This document shows positions 23,452 through 28,936 of a stretch of 28,936 nucleotides of DNA, in pieces. Origin of the DNA: Bacteroidia bacterium. Its GTDB lineage: Bacteria; Bacteroidota; Bacteroidia; Bacteroidales; Azobacteroidaceae. The stretch spans positions 1 through 28,936 of the forward strand of contig BNYG01000028.1 of the NCBI GenBank assembly GCA_026000155.1. The letters are read 5' to 3'. A model generated the notes under the pieces. That model was given only the letters and a program-made list of their open reading frames with translations, was not told the DNA's origin and searched no databases. A program made the position numbers and the translations under genes. How positions within the stretch are numbered: the stretch's first letter is position 1; each line of letters begins with the position of its first letter.

Positions 23452-24568
23452 TAATATTACGCCCACCGACATTTTAGAAAATTTGTATAAACAAGCAAAT
23501 AACAACTTGCCTAAGAGTGCTGTCCAATCGTCAGAAATACAGAAAAAGATAGAATTTATTTGCAGATGTAATTCTAACAAAGCACCTGTTCGCTTTTTGT
23601 TATCTTGCTTACTTGCTAAAATCCATAATCCACAAGTAGATATTCGCAAACCATACACTGAAATTGAAGGGGATGATAACTATTCGGGACGATTTTACGA
23701 TGAAAAATACGTAGAATTGTTGGTGCACACATACAAATTGCCTTGCAATCCGACAACGGCATATCTGACACCTGCTTTTAGAAATCTTGACCGTCTATTA
23801 ACTACTGACCTTGTGTTAGTTGGCAGACCAAGAGAAGTATATATATTTGCTCTTGAAATATTGGAAAAGGTACATACACAAAAAGAGAAAGCGGATAATG
23901 TTTTACAGGAAATCATACGTTTTCTTCTGATAATCAAGTTGGAAGATGAGCAGAGAATGGCGCAACTAATAGCGGATTTAAAGCAAACAGATATTTTACC
24001 ACTTTCTACGGAAGAAATTGTAACGTTACTTACTCAACATTTGAATTGCAAACATTCAAGCCGTTTGCCTGTGCTCATTGTGACTTCTGCATATCAAACA
24101 GTTAAAGAACAAATTGGCGAAGTAAACAAATCGCTTGAAGCTCATAATGCCGCCGACAAGCAAACAGGCTCTTTGGGCGATGTCGAAATTATCTTGACCA
24201 ATGAAGATAAAGTTGTTACCTGCTACGAGATGAAAGACAAGCGAGTAACAAAAACGGATATTGATGTTGCATTACAAAAATTACCCGAAAGCAAAATAGA
24301 CAATTATATTTTCATAACAACGGATATTATTGAATTTGAGGTTGCTGAATACGCTAAAAGCCTTTACGAAAAAACAGGAATTGAATTTGCTGTATTAGAT
24401 TGTATCGGATTTATCCGCCATTTTCTACATTTCTTTCATAGACAAAGAAATATTTTCTTAAATATCTATCAATCTATGGTTTTGACAGAGCCGACAAGCG
24501 CAGTTTCACAACCTCTGAAAGAAGCATTTTTAGCATTGAGGAGAGTTGCAGAGGGCGATAAAAGATAA
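23444..24568 (+). CDS. Type II restriction endonuclease, SacI family-like
   Basis: 374 aa from ATG 23444, which overlaps the methyltransferase stop by 8 bp; the TTG two codons earlier is not needed. The segment YSGRFYDEKYVELLV followed by NPTTAYLTPAFRNLD is what I recognise from the SacI-type endonuclease family. A PD-(D/E)xK-like core is visible: D246 in GDVEI, then after one strand E262-M-K264 in YEMKDK. Adjacent coupling to a DNA methyltransferase strongly supports a restriction enzyme. The recognition site is not readable here; SacI itself cuts GAGCTC, but specificity may differ. The SacI assignment is from memory of the motif, so moderate; the endonuclease role is firmer. Confidence 0.72.
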   Translation: MNNNITPTDILENLYKQANNNLPKSAVQSSEIQKKIEFICRCNSNKAPVRFLLSCLLAKIHNPQVDIRKPYTEIEGDDNYSGRFYDEKYVELLVHTYKLPCNPTTAYLTPAFRNLDRLLTTDLVLVGRPREVYIFALEILEKVHTQKEKADNVLQEIIRFLLIIKLEDEQRMAQLIADLKQTDILPLSTEEIVTLLTQHLNCKHSSRLPVLIVTSAYQTVKEQIGEVNKSLEAHNAADKQTGSLGDVEIILTNEDKVVTCYEMKDKRVTKTDIDVALQKLPESKIDNYIFITTDIIEFEVAEYAKSLYEKTGIEFAVLDCIGFIRHFLHFFHRQRNIFLNIYQSMVLTEPTSAVSQPLKEAFLALRRVAEGDKR

Positions 24569-24706
24569 ATTTAGAATACTTAAAGCCGAAATAACGAACA
24601 AAAGTTGACTACATAAGATTGAATATTACACAGCCTATAAACTAATGAGAAAAGAAGTAGAATTGGATAAAATATAGATACAATACGAAGATTGCAAGGG
24701 GAAAAT

Positions 24707-24744
24707 AAATCTACTCTAACCATCGAAACAATCAGAGTAGATTT
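24707..24744. terminator. Bidirectional terminator-like hairpin
   Basis: Perfect 11-bp arms (24707-24717/24734-24744), 16-nt loop, A-rich on the left and T-rich on the right. It lies between the convergent endonuclease gene and the T9SS-type gene, so it can end both transcripts. The rest of 24569-24759 shows nothing else. Confidence 0.65.
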
Positions 24745-24759
24745 AACTATCACCATTGT

Positions 24760-25857
24760 TTATTTTACAAATAATTTTCCTGCATAATTCAATTGCTCGT
24801 TTTTGACAACAATTATATAAATACCTTGCGGCAACTGAATGGGAACCGAATGATTGACATGCGTCACAGATTTTAATTGCTGACCGGATACGGTATATAT
24901 GCTGACATTGGAGTGGGCAGGAAGATTATGTATGAACAGCGACCCTTCCGAATAAAGGGGATGAAGGGCTTCCTTATTTTTAATTTCCTTGATGGCAACA
25001 TTTTCTCTGAGAGCAATGTCAAATTCATGGATAGACCACCACAATCCGTCTGCTTTGTCGGTTTGAACAATTTTGACATGCCTTACATTTTGTACTTCGG
25101 GGAGGATTAGAAGCGTTGAATCGCCCGGCGTACCCGTTCCTGTCAGCACCGGATCTCCCCAATTATCCTTGTCGTTGGATAGATACGCTTTATATCCTCT
25201 TGGATAATCATTCGCGCTTCCTTGCTGATACAGAATGATTGTATTGAAAGTTTGCGGTTCCAACATATCGACACTAAACCACTCGCCTCCTGCCTGGGAT
25301 ACACCGGAACTCCACCGGCTATTCCAATCATTATCCAACGCCATTTGAGGATCTTCTCCAACTGAAGCGCGTGAAGAGGCTGTTGCAATCCATTCGGAAC
25401 GATACGTTTCAAAATTGTTTTCAAACCGGAGTACATTCACAAGGTTCATATTTCCTTTGTTGATAATGGACGATTCGGCGCTAAATTTAGACTCGCCTTC
25501 CGGGTTTACAGGCCTTTCTCCTCTGCGGGGGATGGATGATCCCGAAATATTCAATTGCACTGCTCCGGTTTTAATTTCCGAGAACTGGTCGCCCGGATTA
25601 TCGAAATATGCTTGATTCAAATTCAGTATTCCTCCGTTCATTTCAACGGATAATTTCGGCGCTCCCCAAAAATCGGCAGTGAATAAGGTCGCCTCTCCTC
25701 CAAATCCGGAGGCTGTTTTTACATAACGGGTATCAGCGGGTGCGCCGGCCTGATTAAATGCAACGATCTGCGATCCGATTAAAGGAAAATCGTCCTCGCC
25801 GATTGCTTCAAAATACAAGTCGACCGTGCCGGCGTCAATGCCGTGCCCTAAAGCCAT
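24760..25857 (-). CDS. Beta-helix and discoidin protein with T9SS sorting domain (3' part of a frameshifted gene)
   Basis: 365 aa without a signal peptide. The N-terminal ~130 residues continue a beta-helix-like domain (GHGIDAGTVDLYFEAIGEDD). An F5/8 type C (discoidin) carbohydrate-binding domain follows at about 150-285 (SRWSSGVSQAGGEWFSVDM, NDYPRGYKAYLSND). A T9SS C-terminal sorting domain ends the protein (VSIYTVSGQQLKSV, LPQGIYIIVVKNEQ, GKLFVK). Its first codons overlap the 3' end of the upstream ORF (25848-26567) in another frame, and the two protein ends join naturally across one shift near 25858-25866. It is therefore most likely the C-terminal half of one ~600-aa secreted cell-surface protein, broken by frameshift (or by a sequencing error). 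Confidence 0.78.
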   Translation of the reverse strand: MALGHGIDAGTVDLYFEAIGEDDFPLIGSQIVAFNQAGAPADTRYVKTASGFGGEATLFTADFWGAPKLSVEMNGGILNLNQAYFDNPGDQFSEIKTGAVQLNISGSSIPRRGERPVNPEGESKFSAESSIINKGNMNLVNVLRFENNFETYRSEWIATASSRASVGEDPQMALDNDWNSRWSSGVSQAGGEWFSVDMLEPQTFNTIILYQQGSANDYPRGYKAYLSNDKDNWGDPVLTGTGTPGDSTLLILPEVQNVRHVKIVQTDKADGLWWSIHEFDIALRENVAIKEIKNKEALHPLYSEGSLFIHNLPAHSNVSIYTVSGQQLKSVTHVNHSVPIQLPQGIYIIVVKNEQLNYAGKLFVK

Positions 25858-26567
25858 GCCCGGTAAGCGTGAAAACTGGTATTATATCCTTCCACATTTA
25901 CATCTCCCGATAAAGTCCAGTCGTTTCGCCGCATCAAAATAGCCGTTCCGCTTTCGTATATCCGGTTTTTATAGCTTGTATTGTTTGCAGAAGGCGACCC
26001 GGGAAGTCCGGATCCAATCCAATATTCCGGTGAAAAATCCACTCCTTCTATTCTTCCCACTTCACCAATCCGGTCTATTTCGATTCCCGTCTTCAACGGA
26101 GAACCATAGATGCCGAATGCGTTGGGCGCACCTCCCGGATTGTCACGGGAAGAAGCCGCGCCCCAATAGGAATTGACAAAAGTGACATTTTTTACCGTAG
26201 GAAAATCATTTCCATTGAATCCGGTTCGCCCTTGAGTCCCTGTGCCGGTAACAACCGGATTTCCCCAATCGGATCTATTATTCGTAACATAAACCGCATA
26301 TCCCCGGATATAGTCCCCGCCTTTGGGTCCTTGTTCGATAACAATCTGATTAAAAGTTTGCTGTTCTTTCATATCTATCTCCACCCATTGCCCGGCAGTC
26401 ATCATCGCTTCGGTAGTCCAAAAAGTGTTTAAGTTGCCATCGATCATCAGGGACGCATTTTCAGCATGCAGGGAAGCGGTAATACTCCAGTTGGTCCGGT
26501 CGATAGAGGCGGAAACATTCACTGTAACTGTTATAAGTAACAATACGATAAAATAAATTTTCTTCAT
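25848..26567 (-). CDS. Discoidin/beta-helix secreted protein, 5' part of a frameshifted gene
   Basis: 239 aa. Signal peptide (IYFIVLLLITVTVNVSAS), then a discoidin domain starting SIDRTNWSITASLHAE that is homologous to those in the neighbours. The domain is cut off after VVTGTGTQGRT, where the neighbours continue for ~40 more residues ending in a WW-containing motif. The protein then jumps to beta-helix-like sequence (PTVKNVTFVNSYWGAA, EIDRIGEVGRIEGVDFSPEY) as seen in pectate-lyase-3/GH55-like folds. It ends at a TAG that overlaps the next ORF. So both an internal deletion and a frameshift are suggested. Secreted glycan-binding or degrading function in the intact ancestor is inferred. Confidence 0.7.
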   Translation of the reverse strand: MKKIYFIVLLLITVTVNVSASIDRTNWSITASLHAENASLMIDGNLNTFWTTEAMMTAGQWVEIDMKEQQTFNQIVIEQGPKGGDYIRGYAVYVTNNRSDWGNPVVTGTGTQGRTGFNGNDFPTVKNVTFVNSYWGAASSRDNPGGAPNAFGIYGSPLKTGIEIDRIGEVGRIEGVDFSPEYWIGSGLPGSPSANNTSYKNRIYESGTAILMRRNDWTLSGDVNVEGYNTSFHAYRAWL

Positions 26568-26594
26568 GATATTAATACATTTAGATTGCTTTGT

Positions 26595-27593
26595 TTAGTA
26601 AATTATTCGTTTGAATGTCAACGGATTTTTATTTGCTTCGATGAGTTGGATAATGTATATCCCCTTTGCTAATGGTGTGGAAAAACCGGCTTTAATCTCT
26701 TTTTGTTTCTCGATGATTCCGTTTATATTCACAATTTTCAATTTTGTCAAACCCGTAATTCCGGTAATGAACAGTTCGTTGCCGTTAACGCTGACAGCGA
26801 CTGTAGATGAGTCGGAAACATCTGAGATGCCGGAGGGTTTGTAATTTAATTTATTGTCCATCCAGGCGATTCTTTTTCGCAGATAGTCTTTTACATTTTC
26901 CACTTCAGCCGCGTAACTGCCATATGCTTTGGGGTTTTGGTGAACAGGGATATTGAGGATATCCCAGCGGATAAAATTTAATTTTTGAGATTGATCCAAT
27001 TCCAAGGCATAATCATCGACTGTTTTCAGCAAGGAGGCTTCTGTCAGAATACCCCGGTTGCACAAATCGTAATAGCGCGCTTGCAGGTCACTGTAAAAAA
27101 CTTCATCCGTAAAAATTCGTTTAATAATATCCCGCACACCCTCTGAAGCCATCCGTCCATTGCCATCATGCAACCATTCTTTCCGGTCGTTGGTAGGATA
27201 CAGTAATCCGTCATTATCATAAGCGATGTCAAAATCCCAGACAGGAGAGAAATAAAACTTATCCTCATTCCGGTATTTATACATAAACACGCTCCAAAAA
27301 GAATCGGGATTACCGGATATTTCCTGAATGAGAAAGCGATTAATAAATGTTTCCACATCTAAATACTTTCGAAATCCATTCTGTGCATCTTTATAATTAT
27401 AGGAGAAAAAAGATTTTTCAAACCATTCAAAATGAGATTTGATAGCGTATTTTTGTTCGGGGATAATATCTTCGTCTTTGGGATATTTTATGGTTACAGG
27501 AATTTGTTTGAGATTAGACCGGAACCAAGCTTGTTCGGCATCGGCATAAGCATCCATTTCGATAAAATAACCTCCGGATTCTTCGATATCCAC
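26595..27593 (-). CDS. CotH kinase family protein, C-terminal part, with T9SS sorting domain
   Basis: 332 aa opening at a GTG. The family motif VDIEESGGYFIEMD is at the start, normally found mid-domain in CotH proteins, followed by FINRFLIQEISGNPDS and SPVWDFDIAYDNDG, which carries the conserved metal-binding Asp region. The T9SS sorting domain covers roughly the last 80 residues (ELFITGITGLTKLKIVNING, LAKGIYIIQLIEAN). The N-terminal half of the CotH domain is missing: the reading frame runs back only through IEAGNNR before leaving similarity. The 154-aa ORF upstream ends exactly where a CotH domain should begin. With part of the catalytic domain gone, kinase activity is unlikely. Confidence 0.78.
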   Translation of the reverse strand: MDIEESGGYFIEMDAYADAEQAWFRSNLKQIPVTIKYPKDEDIIPEQKYAIKSHFEWFEKSFFSYNYKDAQNGFRKYLDVETFINRFLIQEISGNPDSFWSVFMYKYRNEDKFYFSPVWDFDIAYDNDGLLYPTNDRKEWLHDGNGRMASEGVRDIIKRIFTDEVFYSDLQARYYDLCNRGILTEASLLKTVDDYALELDQSQKLNFIRWDILNIPVHQNPKAYGSYAAEVENVKDYLRKRIAWMDNKLNYKPSGISDVSDSSTVAVSVNGNELFITGITGLTKLKIVNINGIIEKQKEIKAGFSTPLAKGIYIIQLIEANKNPLTFKRIIY

Positions 27594-27610
27594 CCGGTTA
27601 TTTCCGGCTT

Positions 27611-28075
27611 CTATATTGTAATATCCTCGGCATTTTTTGTATGAATACTGACAGTCGGCAGATTGGTGATTTGATACAATTGAGAATCATCTCCGGCGCC
27701 TTTATAACCGAAAAATTTTAATTCGGACAATTTACAATGGGAATCGCCGGGACCGACAAAGCGTACATATCGAAATCCGCGCGAACAATGGACTTCTTTT
27801 TCTGTTTGCCGATTCACCGGCGGTATTTCCGGAATAAGCAACAGGGGAATTGCATCTTCAAAATCAGGCGTATCAGCGCCTTCAAAAATGCCTAATTGAA
27901 ATCGTTTACCTGCATATTCGGGGCAATAAGCCACTTTTGTAATGACATGCTTTTCGGTGAGATCCAAGCCCGTTGAGCCTGCTATATTCCCTTGCAGTTC
28001 AACGGAATTTTGAGCTGCAAGGGATGTATAGGAAAGGCATATAATCGTCAAAATAGTTGATAGTGTATTTCTCAT
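27611..28075 (-). CDS. Secreted N-terminal fragment of the CotH-type protein
   Basis: 154 aa. Signal peptide (TILTIICLSYTSLAAQ), then a discoidin-like domain (about 25-130; KHVITKVAYCPEYAGKRFQL, GFRYVRFVGPGDSHCKLSEL). It ends in LPTVSIHTKNAEDITI, which resembles the first strand of a CotH domain (LPTVxIxT). A TAG then cuts it off 17 bp before the CotH fragment in another frame begins. The two ORFs look like the ends of one gene that lost about 100-150 codons of the CotH domain and the reading frame. Confidence 0.7.
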   Translation of the reverse strand: MRNTLSTILTIICLSYTSLAAQNSVELQGNIAGSTGLDLTEKHVITKVAYCPEYAGKRFQLGIFEGADTPDFEDAIPLLLIPEIPPVNRQTEKEVHCSRGFRYVRFVGPGDSHCKLSELKFFGYKGAGDDSQLYQITNLPTVSIHTKNAEDITI

Positions 28076-28117
28076 TTTTTTACACCTTTTTCATTAGCAG
28101 AAACAGGCACCTGTTTT

Positions 28118-28840
28118 TTATCGGATGATTATTTTTTGAGAATAAGAATGATGACCACTTTCTATATTGATGATATAAATTCCTGTATTCAAGTCAACAT
28201 TAAGCGTGTTTTGACGAAGGGAAGCTGTTTTGACCTTTTGACCTGAAAGATTGTGAATCTCTACTTTGGCAGGGAAAGAAACGCCTTGAAATAGGATTTG
28301 TCCTTCTTTAGCAGCAATCGTAACCGGCCGGTCATTTACTTTCTTGATGCCGGATTCTCCCTGTGTATTTTCGATATAGAGTTCTTTTATTGTCCACCAA
28401 ACAAATTCATCAACCGATCCTGTCTGAACGATTTTTACGTGTTGAGCAGTCAGGGCAACGGGAAGATTGATGATGGTTAAGCCGGGAGTTCCGTTTCCTG
28501 ACATGACCACATCGCCCCAATTGTCACCATCATCCGATACATAGATTTCATATCCGCGGGGATAATCATTGGCGGATTCGTCGTTGTCAATGATAATCCG
28601 GTTGAATGTTTGCGCTCGGAACATGTCAACCGCTATCCATTCTCCTCCCGTCTGAGCCTGTCCCGATGTCCAACGACTGTAACGGTCGCCATCTATGATG
28701 TGTTGAGGAACATTTTCTCCCTCAGCCATCGATGCGGTGGCTTTCCAATACGTCCGGTCATAATTTCCTTGTGCTTTTAATTGTGCACAGAATAAGCAAC
28801 ATAAAATGCTTGCTGTTAATAATAATGTACTTTTTTTCAT
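28118..28840 (-). CDS. Discoidin-domain secreted protein with T9SS sorting domain
   Basis: 240 aa from the ATG at 28840; an in-frame ATG at 28897 would add 19 residues before a normal signal peptide, so I rejected it. Signal peptide STLLLTASILCCLFCAQLKA. An F5/8 type C domain covers about 26-160 (DRTYWKATAS, RWTSGQAQTGGEWIAVDM, NDYPRGYEIYVSDDGDNWGD, VKIVQTGS, WWTIKEL). A T9SS type A sorting domain is at about 168-240 (VEIHNLSGQKVKTA, LNTGIYIINIESG). It is intact and small, essentially a stand-alone carbohydrate-binding surface protein. It is the first gene of the minus-strand run, 42 bp before the next ORF, and the same discoidin type recurs in the frameshifted gene, pointing to local duplication. 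Confidence 0.85.
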   Translation of the reverse strand: MKKSTLLLTASILCCLFCAQLKAQGNYDRTYWKATASMAEGENVPQHIIDGDRYSRWTSGQAQTGGEWIAVDMFRAQTFNRIIIDNDESANDYPRGYEIYVSDDGDNWGDVVMSGNGTPGLTIINLPVALTAQHVKIVQTGSVDEFVWWTIKELYIENTQGESGIKKVNDRPVTIAAKEGQILFQGVSFPAKVEIHNLSGQKVKTASLRQNTLNVDLNTGIYIINIESGHHSYSQKIIIR

Positions 28841-28936
28841 GATTGTAGCATTTAAAAAATTAATAAATATATAAATCAGACTGTTTTTGTGTTTCATCGT
28901 ATAACATTAATATACAATCACTTTCTTTCTCTCCAC

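Overview
The window looks like a chromosomal segment of a Bacteroidetes, most likely Bacteroidales. The evidence is an NVEALA-type peptide, BF3164-like and DUF5128-like beta-propeller lipoproteins, type IX secretion (T9SS) C-terminal sorting domains, TAnnTTTG promoter elements, and many short palindromes inserted inside genes. I cannot name the genus. No rRNA, tRNA, CRISPR array or transposase was seen.

Region 1 (1-7367, +): a leader with four compact palindromes is followed by a signal peptidase I, a Wzy_C/O-antigen-ligase-like membrane protein with TPRs, an RND periplasmic adaptor lipoprotein and an RND permease. Region 2 (7368-14603, +) is strikingly AT-rich. It holds one intact NVEALA peptide gene, a BF3164-like lipoprotein, a PsbP/DcrB-like secreted protein, a decayed second peptide gene inside a segmental duplication, three full-length 6-bladed beta-propeller lipoproteins, one truncated propeller and a membrane-anchored unknown. 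Region 3 (14662-19366, +) returns to higher GC with a TolC-like outer-membrane protein and a second, divergent RND permease. Regions 1 and 3 together make a tripartite exporter with two permeases, and the AT-rich peptide/propeller cassette sits between its halves.

Region 4 (19367-22334, +): a regulatory intergenic region with repeated operator-like sites precedes a membrane-spanning regulator (periplasmic LamG-like and Kelch-like domains, one TM helix, cytoplasmic winged helix and BTAD-like domain). Region 5 (22537-24568, +) is a compact restriction-modification pair: a D12-class adenine methyltransferase overlapping a SacI-family-like endonuclease. Region 6 (24760-28840, -) is a run of secreted T9SS-type proteins with discoidin (F5/8C), CotH and beta-helix domains. 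Two of these genes are broken by internal deletion and frameshift.

Working model (inference): the signal peptidase matures the NVEALA peptide at its Ala-Leu-Ala site, the RND/TolC assembly exports it, surface propeller lipoproteins handle or bind it, and the Kelch/winged-helix protein senses an extracytoplasmic state and controls the locus. Overlaid on this is a family of short palindromic elements inserted in frame in at least three genes, supplying internal peptides, cytoplasmic loops and even C-termini and stop codons.
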